Assembly (NCBI GenBank): GCA_016743235.1
Contig: VRZD01000012.1
Coordinates: 62,001-126,000 of the forward strand
Length of the DNA stretch: 64,000 nucleotides
From: Pantanalinema sp. GBBB05
Lineage (GTDB): Bacteria; Cyanobacteriota; Cyanobacteriia; Leptolyngbyales; Leptolyngbyaceae
Direction of reading: 5' to 3'
Position numbers and translations under genes: made by a program
The notes under the pieces: model-generated
The model's input: the letters and a program-made list of their open reading frames with translations, nothing else
The model's database searches: none
Told to the model about the DNA's origin: nothing
Part shown: in pieces, positions 51,754-61,166 of the stretch
Position numbering within the stretch: position 1 is the first letter of the stretch
How the letters are laid out: each line of letters starts with the position of its first letter

Positions 51754-51867
51754 CTATAGACCCAGCTGATTACCACGGCGGTATTGTAGATAGGCAGCCA
51801 CAAACAGCCCTGCCAGAGTGACTGGGATTAAGCCCAGAACAATGCCCGAAAGAATGGGTTCAATCAC
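51754..51867 (-). CDS. petG: Cytochrome b6f complex subunit PetG
   Basis: A 37-residue frame read from GTG at 51865-51867 to TAG at 51754-51756: (M)[19 protein letters not shown], then [17 protein letters not shown]. This is nearly identical to PetG, a single-span subunit needed for assembly and stability of the b6f complex in the thylakoid membrane. The AAGGAG ribosome site lies 7 nt upstream of the GTG. Confidence 0.95.
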   Translation of the reverse strand: MIEPILSGIVLGLIPVTLAGLFVAAYLQYRRGNQLGL

Positions 51868-52162
51868 GTGAAGTCTCCTTTTTAAGCGCCAGTCAGATGT
51901 AGTCAAACCATTACTTATCCCTCATAGTACAAGGTTGAGCGATCGAATACGAAGGGCTGAACGAACTTGGGAGAGCGAAAAAGTGGCAGAATTGCTCCTG
52001 ATCAGGGCTGGAGATTAGGTTACGTAATGCTTACATGATGTTACAACTTGGGTCTAATCTTTAGGGATATTTAGGTTTTTGCAAAGTTATCTAAACAAGG
52101 ATTAAAGTAGAAAGGACTGCCATTAAATATCTATTACGACACTTTCTTAAGCTCAGACCCGT

Positions 52163-52540
52163 TTGGATAACCAGATTGTTACAAAAGAGAATTTAGTGCC
52201 ATGGGTTGCCACGATCGTGATGGCAATTCTGGTTGTGCTGCTTTTATTATTAGCGTTAGGGATGCCTCAACTGCGCCGTTCAGATCCCTATGTAGAATCG
52301 GTTTTAGCTCTGCAAGGTGATCCAGTTCAGGGAAATGCGATTTTTCAAATGAATTGTGCCGGATGTCATGGCACATTTGCCAATGGTCGGGTGGGTCCCA
52401 GTTTGCGAAACGTGGGCGATCGCAAATCAAAAGCGAGTTTGATCCATCAAGTGATTAGCGGACAAACTCCACCCATGCCACAGTTTCAACCGACCGCTCA
52501 GGAAATGGCAGATTTATTGAGCTATTTGGAGAGCCTTTAG
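52163..52540 (+). CDS. cytM: Cytochrome M (CytM) family c-type cytochrome
   Basis: A 125-residue protein with a TTG start at 52163 (no ATG upstream in frame). One N-terminal membrane anchor (WVATIVMAILVVLLLLLALG) is followed by a single-heme domain with FQMNCAGCHGTFANGRVGPS (CxxCH) and the distal Met in QTPPMPQFQPTAQEM. CytM is a membrane-bound cytochrome whose loss affects photosynthesis and respiration under dark or high-light regimes. It is divergent from petG. The FkbM gene starts inside its stop codon (TAGTG). Confidence 0.85.
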   Translation: MDNQIVTKENLVPWVATIVMAILVVLLLLLALGMPQLRRSDPYVESVLALQGDPVQGNAIFQMNCAGCHGTFANGRVGPSLRNVGDRKSKASLIHQVISGQTPPMPQFQPTAQEMADLLSYLESL

Positions 52541-53535
52541 TGCCTCTATTTGTGCCGAGCTTAAAGCGTCATGGTCATCTTGATCACAGCTTAATGACGA
52601 TCGTCAGCGTCGGCTCTCGCAAGCTGGATCTGGAAGATGACTTTGCCCAGGGAGCCTGGGGTGTGTTTGCTCCCAATCTGGCAATTTACGGGTTTGATGC
52701 CGATGCCGATGCCTGTGCTGTGGCAAATGCCGAACTCGCGGCGCGATCGATAAATTGGACTGAGCAGCATTTTCCGGTGGCACTGGGTCGCACCATGGGA
52801 GAAGTGCCACTGTATATTACAGCGGATCCTATATGCAGTTCTCTGTATCGTCCTAATGCAGCCTATGTCTCTCGATTTGCAGGACTGCAAACCATGATGA
52901 GTCCTGACTTTACGATCGACATGGAGGTCACAACCCTGGATCAAGCCTGTCAAGACCAGGGGATTGAGCAAATTGATTTCCTCAAAATTGATGTGCAGGG
53001 AGCTGATTTACAGGTATTAGAAGGAGCAGCGCACCAGTTAGCTTACAGTATTCTAGCGATCCGGATTGAAGTCGAATTTTCGCCTTTATATCTGGAGCAG
53101 CCTTTGTTTGCCGATGTTGATGTATATCTACGGCAACGCGGGTTTACCTTATTTGACTTGCAGGGTGGCTATGGGTCACGAGCTAATCTCCCAATTCGAT
53201 CGACAGCACGAGCTGGACAACTGCTCTGGGGAGATGCACTATACCTGCGGGATCTAATTCCAGCAGAGCAAAATTTGACCTTTAAGACTCCAGAACATCT
53301 GCTTAAGCTCGCCTGCATGGCCGATGTTTTGGATTTCCCTGATTACGCCTTAGAACTTCTGGAATTGCTGACTGTAAGCTTTGCTGACAGACCAAACTAC
53401 AATGTTGCTAATAGTGTAATTGAAAGTCTGGCACAATTCCCTGACCTGATTCCTGATGGTTTAAACTCCCTGCCTGTTATTGCCCGCATCCGCAACTATG
53501 CCAGTGGTCAGGCGCTAGAACTCTTAAACCAGTAA
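52540..53535 (+). CDS. FkbM-like SAM-dependent methyltransferase
   Basis: A 331-residue protein starting at a GTG that overlaps the cytM stop by one base, so translation is coupled. The methyltransferase fold shows TIVSVGSRKLDLEDDFAQGA near the SAM site, NLAIYGFDADADACAVANAE, QIDFLKIDVQGADLQVLEGA (motif typical of FkbM) and a long C-terminal helical extension (from residue 240). FkbM proteins methylate sugar or alkaloid hydroxyls; here the substrate is unknown. Confidence 0.82.
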   Translation: MPLFVPSLKRHGHLDHSLMTIVSVGSRKLDLEDDFAQGAWGVFAPNLAIYGFDADADACAVANAELAARSINWTEQHFPVALGRTMGEVPLYITADPICSSLYRPNAAYVSRFAGLQTMMSPDFTIDMEVTTLDQACQDQGIEQIDFLKIDVQGADLQVLEGAAHQLAYSILAIRIEVEFSPLYLEQPLFADVDVYLRQRGFTLFDLQGGYGSRANLPIRSTARAGQLLWGDALYLRDLIPAEQNLTFKTPEHLLKLACMADVLDFPDYALELLELLTVSFADRPNYNVANSVIESLAQFPDLIPDGLNSLPVIARIRNYASGQALELLNQ

Positions 53536-53687
53536 CCTGAAGCGCTACCATTCTGGCAAAGAGGACGTACTATTAAGCTACGCTTTCTGTCCTTAATTTC
53601 TCTCACTGAAATTTTGGTCAGTTAGTGATTAATAGCGTAAGTTTGCTGTTCAGTGGACAGATTTTTTCCTGCGTCTAGTGACCTGGT

Positions 53688-55181
53688 ATGGTGAAAAATC
53701 AGTTTCTTCTCGGCTCGATCGCCTTTGGTGTAAGCCTGGGCATTTGTCTACTCATTAGTCCCGACTGGATCCGAGCCTTTGTCACAGGCTTAATTACCGT
53801 GGCAGCAACCTATATTGCGGTCGCGATCGTGGGTTGGCAGGAACAGCAGCGCGGCGGTGGTAAGGCAGCGGGGCTGAACCATCAGGTGCGAACGTTATTG
53901 CGCCGACGAGCAGAATTGCAGGAAGCGATTACTGACATGCTGGAGGAAAAAGACCGAGTAGCGCAGGCATTGACCGCTATGCAATTGCAACTCCGGCAAA
54001 CGCCTACCCCTGCCCCAACGCCAATGACTGCCTTTGCCTCTAGACGGGCACTTAGTTGGGACTTGTCAGCTCCTGTAGAACCAGGCTTACTGATTCCGCC
54101 CCTACCCCAGCTAGAACCAGCTTCTGAGCCGCCCGAAGCTGAAGTGAACCAAATTTTGGTCGAAGCGGCAGAGAGTCGGCATAAGATTGAAACCAACTTG
54201 AACCTGTTGCAGGGTGAACTGAGTCAACTAAATGCCCAAATTGCGGAGCAGCATAAAACCCGCGATCGCCTCACGCAGGAAGTGGCTAGCTTAACGCAGA
54301 AACATCAACAGCTCATTCTGGAATCCAAAATTTTACGTGGGGAAGTCGATGATTTAGAGCGCTGTCGTCAAGAGCTAGAACAATACCTAGCGTATGCCGA
54401 AGCCAAAAAACGAGAACTGGAGACCGGCGCCAATCCTCTACAAGGGGCACTGAAACAGCTACAAACTCAAATTGCGGCTTTACAGACTGAACTGGGACAG
54501 TTAGAGGATCAGGTCATCCGTCATCGGCGAGAGAAAGAAACACTGGAACAGCAGATTGCTACCTTGCAAGCCGAACAATTGTCGATTGAGGCAGTGTTGG
54601 CAACCCATAACGTCGATCGCGCCACACCGAATCGCCAGCCTCATAGTGCGATCGCTCCGGAAACGGTTCCAACTCAGTCCTCCCAATCTGCCTCAGCCAA
54701 AAAGCGTGATGGTAATGGTAAATCTGATCCTGCTGCTACTGCTTCAGGCAAGGCAGTCGAGTCGTCGCGTGGCTCACAATCTGGTGCCGTTGCAACGGTC
54801 GTGAGCCAACCGATGACGCAGGCAGTAGTAACTCAGCCCTGCCCTGCCAAGCCATCTAGTCAGCCCAGTTCAACAGAGACCTCAAATCAAGCGCTCTCGG
54901 AAACCTGGACAGAGTTCCTGGTGCAGTTGCCAGAGTATGAATTGCAAGTGCTACGGGCTTTGACCCAATCGGGGAGTTCTGCTGCCATCATTCGCAAAAT
55001 CGCGGAAGATAATCTGACGACGCCGGAGAAATTAGTTGCATCGATCAACGATCGCTCCTGTGACATGCTTGGTCATGCCATTTTGGAACTAGGGGCAAAT
55101 TCCAAGCCACCCACGATCGCCCGTGATTATGTGAAAACGGTGAAGAAACTGATTAAAACCTACGATTACTTGACGGAATAA
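53688..55181 (+). CDS. Membrane-anchored coiled-coil protein
   Basis: A 497-residue protein. Residues 5-50 hold two membrane segments (FLLGSIAFGVSLGICLLI and GLITVAATYIAVAIVGW). Residues 65-320 form long coiled coils (LRRRAELQEAITDMLEEKDR, ARLTQEVASLTQKHQQL-like text), interrupted by a Pro-rich loop near 110-145. Residues 320-400 are Ser/Ala/Thr-rich. The last 85 residues, FLVQLPEYELQVLRALTQSG and SINDRSCDMLGHAILELGAN, resemble the TerB C-terminal-type domain seen in cyanobacterial proteins. Function unknown. Confidence 0.68.
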   Translation: MVKNQFLLGSIAFGVSLGICLLISPDWIRAFVTGLITVAATYIAVAIVGWQEQQRGGGKAAGLNHQVRTLLRRRAELQEAITDMLEEKDRVAQALTAMQLQLRQTPTPAPTPMTAFASRRALSWDLSAPVEPGLLIPPLPQLEPASEPPEAEVNQILVEAAESRHKIETNLNLLQGELSQLNAQIAEQHKTRDRLTQEVASLTQKHQQLILESKILRGEVDDLERCRQELEQYLAYAEAKKRELETGANPLQGALKQLQTQIAALQTELGQLEDQVIRHRREKETLEQQIATLQAEQLSIEAVLATHNVDRATPNRQPHSAIAPETVPTQSSQSASAKKRDGNGKSDPAATASGKAVESSRGSQSGAVATVVSQPMTQAVVTQPCPAKPSSQPSSTETSNQALSETWTEFLVQLPEYELQVLRALTQSGSSAAIIRKIAEDNLTTPEKLVASINDRSCDMLGHAILELGANSKPPTIARDYVKTVKKLIKTYDYLTE

Positions 55182-55628
55182 AGGGGCAACCCTGCCTGGA
55201 ACAATTCTTCCCGATCGTGCGTATAAGACTTAGGCTCCCTTCCAGTAGCCTTTAACCCATTGGGGGTAGCGTCAGGAGTGCTCTGAACGCATTGTCCGCT
55301 GTCCCTATAGCAGGTTTGCACTACCGATCGCGTCATTGGTTAACCGTAGCTAATGACCTTCCTTGCTAGCACCCCAACTTGCTGCCTGAGTCAATTCTGG
55401 CTTCAGGACAGTGGGATTATTGCTGTGATCAGAATATAAAAAATGCTCGAGTTTTGTATCGTTTTGTGAAGGACTCAGCCATTATGGCGAGCCTGTGCAG
55501 AATGAAGGTGCGAAATTATCGGCTCTGACTGGCTTATGGGGGCAACAGCACATTATGGACATCCTTTATTAAATCCCCACCTGATAACATTGGACGCTTC
55601 ATTGACTGTGACGAAATCGGTGACATTG
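55182..55628. other. 447-bp intergenic region before the Omp85 gene
   Basis: No gene supported. A frame extension upstream of the Omp85 ATG starts at 55536 and probably is not translated. A G/C-rich stretch near 55255-55345 has no clear hairpin. The promoter should be at its 3' part. Confidence 0.4.
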
Positions 55629-57989
55629 ATGCGGTTGCATGGGCTGGCAATATTGACTCTGGCGGCGATCGCAGTGTGGGAGGTCTATCATCCTGCTCGT
55701 GCCACTTCTGCTGCGCTCCCGAATAACTCAATGCTTACGGCGGCGGTCACTGGAACTTCTCAGCCTTCAGCAGTTCGGGTTGCTTCACCGGAAACTCTAG
55801 TAGCCCAGGAGTTTTCGGCTTCTGTTCCGCCGGAGGTTGAGGCTTCGCAATCCCCTCAGTACTATCAAAACTACCGACCTGTAGCGCTTCCAGATGCCGC
55901 GAAGTCTGCTCCTGTTGCCCCAGCAACGACCCAATCTGCGGCTCCGGCTGTCGCCTCTCCGATCGCGCCACCAGTCTCGATTTCAGAGCCAACTTGGGTG
56001 ATTCCTGCCTCTTCTCAGTCGTCTAATTCTCAGTCTGCTAGTGCTACGCCATCGGCGGATCAAGATCTCCCCCCAGCCACTCCTGCTCCGGCAACCTCAA
56101 CGACACAACCCAGTTGGCCAATGCCGCCCACAACCCCAACGCAGTCGGGCACTCCAGCAGCACCAGCGCAGGTTGTTGTACCAACTCCACCTATCCCTAG
56201 CCCTCCACCCATTTCTCAGAATCCCAATGAGCTAGCTGTTACGGCAACAGACGTTCAGGTGGTTGGGGTAGAGGCTGAGTTGCAAGAGGTGGTCCGCCGG
56301 ACAATTCGTACGCGACCCGGTGGTCCAACGACCCCAAGCCAGCAACAGGCAGATGTAGCAGCGATTTTAGATACAGGGTTGTTTGCTAGCGCGAATGTGA
56401 GCACTGTCCCGACTCAGATTGGGGTTGCCGTGACCTATCAGGTGCAGCCGATCGTGGTGCGATCGGTGCAACTGTCTGGAGCCCAAGTGTTGACTCCATC
56501 TGTAGTAAATCCCATTTTTGCCAATCAGATTGGTCAAGCGATTAGTCCAGCAGCAATTACGCAGGCTGTCCGCCAAGTCAACCAGTGGTATATCAACAAT
56601 GGCTATAAATTGGCCCGGGTATTATCGGTAGAACCGAACGCCCAGGGGACACTAACGGTCGAGGTTGCGGAAGGTTATGTCGCGGATGTCCAGGTGCGGT
56701 TTATTAATGCCGAAGGCAAAACAGTAGATGCGAATGGCAACCCGATTAAAGCTCGAACTCAACCAGGCTTTGTGCGGGATCAAATTAAGCTGCAACCCGG
56801 ACAAGTTTTCCAGGAATCTGTAGTCGCAGAGGATATCCGTCGGCTGTATGGCTTGGGGATTTTCGATCGCGTGAATGTTGGCTTTGAGGGTGATGCCCGC
56901 CGAACTGTGGTGGTCTATAACCTGGTGGAAGGCAAATCTCGTGGCTTTAACTTCGGCGGTGGCTATAACGACGATGTTGGCATCTACGGCACAATTAGCT
57001 ATAACGATCGCAACTTTAGCGGCTTAGGTCAACAACTGGGTGGAACAGTCCAGATCAGTGGTCGAGATGTGCTGTTTGAAGGGAACTTCCGCAGCCCGTA
57101 TCGTGCCTCCACACCAGAAACTCCAGGGTATGGAGCGTTTATCTTCCGCCGCCGTGGCTTATCGCAGGTCTTTGATGAAGAAATTCGGCTGGATAATGAA
57201 GACAAAGTGCGAGAACGGCAATTCGGTGGGGGCATCTATGCTGAAAAACCGCTTGGTCCTGAATGGATGGGTACCCTGGGGCTCAACTATACCCGCACTC
57301 GTATGACCGACGAAGAGGGAGATACTGAAAAGCGGGATGAACAGGGTAATCCCTTATCGTGGAGTGGTAAAGGCTATGATGACCTGACGACCCTATCCTT
57401 CGCTGCCACTCGCGATCGCCGGGATAACCCAATTAATCCCAGTACGGGGTCTGTGCTGCGTCTCAGTACAGCCCAATCGATTCCGATCGGGACAGGGAAT
57501 ATTCTCAATAACACGCTGCAAGCGAACTATGCGCAGTTCTTCCCGGTTAACTGGCTGACTACGCCGGAAAGCCGGGCAGAGCGGGGAACCCAGCAACCCG
57601 AAGTCTTAGCCTTCAATGTGCAAGGGGGGACGGTATTGGGTGATCTGCCACCCTACAATGCCTTTACGCTCGGTGGGGCTAATTCGGTCCGGGGGTACGA
57701 TCCGGGCGATGTTGCTAGCAGTCGCAGTTATTTCTTGCTCTCAGCGGAATATCGCTTCCCGATCTATAAGTTTATTGGTGGTACGGTGTTTGCCGACTTT
57801 GGTTCTGACCTGGGCAGTAGTGATGCTGTCTTGGGCGAACCGGGACCCGATCGCGACAAGCCTGGAACCGGAGCGGGTTTTGGCGCAGGACTACGAGTGA
57901 ACTCACCGATCGGCATTGTCCGGTTAGACTTTGGGGTGAATGTGGAAGGTGACACAAAACTCCAATTTGGTTTAGGGCAAAAGTTCTAG
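55629..57989 (+). CDS. Omp85/BamA-like outer membrane assembly factor
   Basis: About 786 residues from the ATG at 55629, which is followed by a signal peptide (MRLHGLAILTLAAIAVWEVY, cleavage near ATSA). Residues 40-210 are Pro/Ser/Ala-rich. Three POTRA-like domains follow, with ATDVQVVGVEAELQEVVRRT and VRSVQLSGAQVLTPSVVNPI in order, then the barrel: GKSRGFNFGGGYNDDVGIYG, GGANSVRGYDPGDVASSRSY (the VRGY motif), and the C-terminal FGVNVEGDTKLQFGLGQKF ending in Phe. It inserts proteins into the outer membrane. The hypothetical membrane gene follows by 15 bp. Confidence 0.92.
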   Translation: MRLHGLAILTLAAIAVWEVYHPARATSAALPNNSMLTAAVTGTSQPSAVRVASPETLVAQEFSASVPPEVEASQSPQYYQNYRPVALPDAAKSAPVAPATTQSAAPAVASPIAPPVSISEPTWVIPASSQSSNSQSASATPSADQDLPPATPAPATSTTQPSWPMPPTTPTQSGTPAAPAQVVVPTPPIPSPPPISQNPNELAVTATDVQVVGVEAELQEVVRRTIRTRPGGPTTPSQQQADVAAILDTGLFASANVSTVPTQIGVAVTYQVQPIVVRSVQLSGAQVLTPSVVNPIFANQIGQAISPAAITQAVRQVNQWYINNGYKLARVLSVEPNAQGTLTVEVAEGYVADVQVRFINAEGKTVDANGNPIKARTQPGFVRDQIKLQPGQVFQESVVAEDIRRLYGLGIFDRVNVGFEGDARRTVVVYNLVEGKSRGFNFGGGYNDDVGIYGTISYNDRNFSGLGQQLGGTVQISGRDVLFEGNFRSPYRASTPETPGYGAFIFRRRGLSQVFDEEIRLDNEDKVRERQFGGGIYAEKPLGPEWMGTLGLNYTRTRMTDEEGDTEKRDEQGNPLSWSGKGYDDLTTLSFAATRDRRDNPINPSTGSVLRLSTAQSIPIGTGNILNNTLQANYAQFFPVNWLTTPESRAERGTQQPEVLAFNVQGGTVLGDLPPYNAFTLGGANSVRGYDPGDVASSRSYFLLSAEYRFPIYKFIGGTVFADFGSDLGSSDAVLGEPGPDRDKPGTGAGFGAGLRVNSPIGIVRLDFGVNVEGDTKLQFGLGQKF

Positions 57990-58004
57990 CTGGGAGCAGG
58001 GCAG

Positions 58005-58535
58005 ATGAATCAGGTCAAAGCATCCTCGCGATCGCTGATGTTGAATATGCCCTGGTTTATGCCCATCTTGACCTTGCCAGTGCTGGTACTGGGGGTGTTC
58101 TCCATCGCTACGATGGGCCAGTTAACCAGTTTGAAATGCGATCGTCCAAACTTCCCAACGCTTTCTACTCAAGGCACTTGTCAGCTCACAGCCACCCAAT
58201 TGCTAGAGTCCAAAACCACGGTAATTCCCTTAAGTGACCTGCGGCAGGCTACGGTAGCTACGCGATCGAACAAGCAGCGAAAACGCACTTATCAGGTGAT
58301 GTTGCAGACAAAGTATGGGGGTGAAATTCCGTTGACGACTTATTCCAGTTCTGGCTTAGGGAACTATCCAGCGATCGCCAAGCAAATCAATGATTTTCTC
58401 AAAAATTCGCAACAGGCAACCCTGCTGATTCAGCAAGACGATCGTTGGTTTGGCTACTTAGTGGGTGGAGTGTTTACCCTGGTTGGGTTAATTCCGTGGG
58501 TGATTGCGGTACTCTCAGTGTTACGAAGGCGATAA
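58005..58535 (+). CDS. Hypothetical membrane protein, 176 residues
   Basis: An intact frame from ATG 58005. It has one membrane segment near 17-37 (PWFMPILTLPVLVLGVFSIA) and one at the C-terminus (YLVGGVFTLVGLIPWVIAVL). The loop between them includes LKCDRPNFPTLSTQGTCQLT, with two Cys, and is otherwise polar. It follows the Omp85 gene by 15 bp, so it probably belongs to the same transcript. No family recognised. Confidence 0.65.
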   Translation: MNQVKASSRSLMLNMPWFMPILTLPVLVLGVFSIATMGQLTSLKCDRPNFPTLSTQGTCQLTATQLLESKTTVIPLSDLRQATVATRSNKQRKRTYQVMLQTKYGGEIPLTTYSSSGLGNYPAIAKQINDFLKNSQQATLLIQQDDRWFGYLVGGVFTLVGLIPWVIAVLSVLRRR

Positions 58536-58578
58536 GCTTTTGCTGACATTTCATTCATCATGGTTGCGAAAACTTGGC

Positions 58579-59031
58579 ATGACGGTATCTGAAGCATCTT
58601 GCATGATTTGCGATCAAATCACCCTCTGGAAGAATGGGCAGAACCCTTACTTTATCCATGAGTTTGATCACTCAATTTTTGTTGTGGGATTTCATCAATT
58701 TCATCCTGGCTACTCGCTCTTGTTACTGAAAGACCATGTGCGTGAGCTCCATGAACTGGATGCCAAGGTCCAACAGGGATTATTCGCGGAATTGATGGTG
58801 GCAACTCAGGCGATCGTTGATACGTTTCATCCCTGGAAGATGAATCACTCGTGTTACGGCAATCTCGATCCCCATGTCCACTGGCACATCTTTCCCCGCT
58901 ATGAATCTGATCCAGAGCGCCACAAACATCCTTGGATCCATTCGCCGGAGTTCAAACGCCATGCGATCGATCTGCCCACGACGAAAGAACTACGCCAGCG
59001 GATTAAAACTAGCCTCGACAAACTGCTGTAA
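58579..59031 (+). CDS. HIT family hydrolase
   Basis: About 150 residues from the ATG at 58579; an upstream TTG at 58504 would overlap the preceding gene. The N-terminus MTVSEASCMICDQITLWKNG carries the Cys pair of HIT proteins, HEFDHSIFVVGFHQFHPGYS follows, and the histidine triad is in LDPHVHWHIFPRYESDPERH (HxHxH). Members hydrolyse nucleoside monophosphoramidates or Ap4A-like substrates; the exact one is unknown. It follows the Omp85 cluster. Confidence 0.88.
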   Translation: MTVSEASCMICDQITLWKNGQNPYFIHEFDHSIFVVGFHQFHPGYSLLLLKDHVRELHELDAKVQQGLFAELMVATQAIVDTFHPWKMNHSCYGNLDPHVHWHIFPRYESDPERHKHPWIHSPEFKRHAIDLPTTKELRQRIKTSLDKLL

Positions 59032-59895
59032 CTAACGTTTATAGACAATAAAGCCTGCGATCGCGTCGAGTAAGGCTTCGGGTTCATCCGCCCGGATCGC
59101 ATGACCACTATGCTCGAAAATTCGTAGATCCGCATTGGGAATCAGGCGAGCAATTTCCTCCGAAAATTCGGGTGGGCAAATCCAATCATATTTGGCTCCA
59201 ATCACCAGGGTCGGAGCGGTAATTTTGGGTAACTGGTCCCGCACATCATAGACCCGGAGAAAATCGCCAAATGCGAGATTGATCGCATCAGGAGACAAAA
59301 TCGCTCGATCCCAGCTTTTGGGTGGGGGGCTATCGGGATCGGCTGTAATGGAATATAACGTCCGGGTCAGGTGGAAGTACTCTTTGAGTTGAGCCTCTGA
59401 TTCAAAATTACCGTCCCATAGGCGCTGAGCGATCGCCTGCTGTTCTTTGCTCCCCCGTTCTGCCAGGATCTCTTTGGCGCGGTCTAAGAAGCGGGAATCT
59501 GGAACGGTAACAATCGCAATCAAATGCGACACGCGATCGGGATAGCGACTGGCATAGGTGAGGGCGACCATGCCCCCATAGGAAGCGCCAATCACCACAA
59601 TTTTGTCTAACCCCAAATAGTCCCGTAAGGCTTCCATGTCTTCCACGTTGTTGTCTAACGTGTAGCTGGCTTTGTCACCCCGTGCCGATCGCCCTTGTCC
59701 TCGGTGATCAAAATACACCAGTTGCATTTTTTTACTAAGCGGTGAGAAGGTGGGCTTAAATCCAGTATGGTCAGCGCCTGGACCACCATGCACTAGAAAC
59801 GCTACAGGTTTTTCGCGCATTCGGGAACCATCCGGGACTAAGGCAGAGCCTTCTATATCAAAGTAGATTTCGGTATCGCGGATCTTCGCTCGCAT
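59032..59895 (-). CDS. Alpha/beta hydrolase, proline iminopeptidase-like
   Basis: A 287-residue hydrolase. Motifs: AFLVHGGPGADHTGFKPTFS (HGGPG oxyanion loop), YFDHRGQGRS, VVIGASYGGMVALTYASRYP with the nucleophile Ser, TLVIGAKYDWICPPEFSEEI with the acid, and RIFEHSGHAIRADEPEALLD with His. The HGGPG signature is typical of proline iminopeptidases and related hydrolases. Its stop abuts the HIT gene stop (convergent, no gap). Confidence 0.85.
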   Translation of the reverse strand: MRAKIRDTEIYFDIEGSALVPDGSRMREKPVAFLVHGGPGADHTGFKPTFSPLSKKMQLVYFDHRGQGRSARGDKASYTLDNNVEDMEALRDYLGLDKIVVIGASYGGMVALTYASRYPDRVSHLIAIVTVPDSRFLDRAKEILAERGSKEQQAIAQRLWDGNFESEAQLKEYFHLTRTLYSITADPDSPPPKSWDRAILSPDAINLAFGDFLRVYDVRDQLPKITAPTLVIGAKYDWICPPEFSEEIARLIPNADLRIFEHSGHAIRADEPEALLDAIAGFIVYKR

Positions 59896-60189
59896 GTCGA
59901 TCGCTTAAGTCTGAGAATGATGGGTCTGATTGTGTTGACCATCTTACTGGTAGTTAGGGCAATTGATGGGTGCTGGTGTGACTTGTGGTGGCTCCCCCAG
60001 ATGCCGAAGTTGAATGTGTAGCGTAAGTTCAAAAAGCTTTAAATTACGTAGCGATTAATTCAATAAAAACAAACTCTGGCAGGGAACTCTAGAGGCAGAC
60101 CATACACTGGGAATAGACCGACCAGATGGTGAGCTGACCTTGGTTGATTAACTTGTGACTCTCTCCAGCCGTTAGAGGTATTGAGCAAT

Positions 60190-61164
60190 ATGGAAGCCAG
60201 GTATCTACTCAGATCCTATGAGGCAGGTAACCGAGATTTTGCCGGAGTCGATTTAAGGGGTGCCGATCTCGGCGGCATGACATTAGTAGATATCAACCTA
60301 GAAGGGGCTAACCTAACTGGGGCAAACCTGAGTCGGGCATTTTTGACCAAAGCCAACTTAAGTGGGGCGTTTTTGAACTGGGCAGATTTACGCTTCACTA
60401 AGCTGAGTGAAGGCTGCTTAATTGATGCTGACCTAACCAAAGCCAACCTGCATGGTGCTTTTATGGTCAAGGCAGATCTATCCAAAACTAAGTTGAGTGG
60501 CGCCAACCTGAGTCATGTCAATTTGCGGGGAGCCTGTTTGAAGCGCGCCAATTTATGCGGTGCCACGATGCAGGGTGTCAATCTGCGTAGCGCCATGCTG
60601 ACGGGGGCAAATCTCAATTGGGCGAATTTACGCGGAGCCCGGTTAAGTGGGGCCATTTTGCAGGGAGCTTTTCTGAATGGGGTAAATCTAGCGGAGGCTT
60701 TCTTAAATGGGGTTGATTTGCATGAAATTGATTTGACCGGAGTGGATATGACGGCAGCAAAGTTGAATGGCAGCAATCTACAAGCTGCCCATCTGGCTAC
60801 CAGCAACTTACGAGAAGCGAAACTCCGAGGAGCAAATTTAGCCGGAGCTGACCTGACCAGTGCTAATTTAGAACAGGCCTCATTAAGCAGTGCCAATTTG
60901 AAATGGACGAATTTCAGTGGGGCGAATCTGCGGCAATCGGATTTACGGGATGCCAGTGTGTTAGGAGTGAAGATTGAGGGCGCAGAATTACAGGGTATTG
61001 TCCTGCCTGAGGTGACTCGCCGTTACTTGTGTTTGATGACGACAGGGGACTCTTTGTGGGCACACAAAGCCCGGAAAGCTTTGCACTGTGGGTTGGAACA
61101 GCAGACTACTTCAGCTACAGCGGCTCTGAATTTGCCATTGAATGCTTCGTTAGTGGCTACCTAG
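60190..61164 (+). CDS. Pentapeptide-repeat protein (second copy)
   Basis: About 324 residues from ATG 60190 (TTG 60181 is in frame). It is an uninterrupted series of A(D/N)LxX repeats, such as LTGANLSRAFLTKANLSGAF, forming the right-handed beta helix. The N-terminus MEARYLLRSYEAGNRDFAGV resembles that of the 43419 gene. The last 45 residues, from VTRRYLCLMTTGDSLWAHKA, are not repeats and may cap the helix. Function unknown. Confidence 0.9.
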   Translation: MEARYLLRSYEAGNRDFAGVDLRGADLGGMTLVDINLEGANLTGANLSRAFLTKANLSGAFLNWADLRFTKLSEGCLIDADLTKANLHGAFMVKADLSKTKLSGANLSHVNLRGACLKRANLCGATMQGVNLRSAMLTGANLNWANLRGARLSGAILQGAFLNGVNLAEAFLNGVDLHEIDLTGVDMTAAKLNGSNLQAAHLATSNLREAKLRGANLAGADLTSANLEQASLSSANLKWTNFSGANLRQSDLRDASVLGVKIEGAELQGIVLPEVTRRYLCLMTTGDSLWAHKARKALHCGLEQQTTSATAALNLPLNASLVAT

Positions 61165-61166
61165 AT

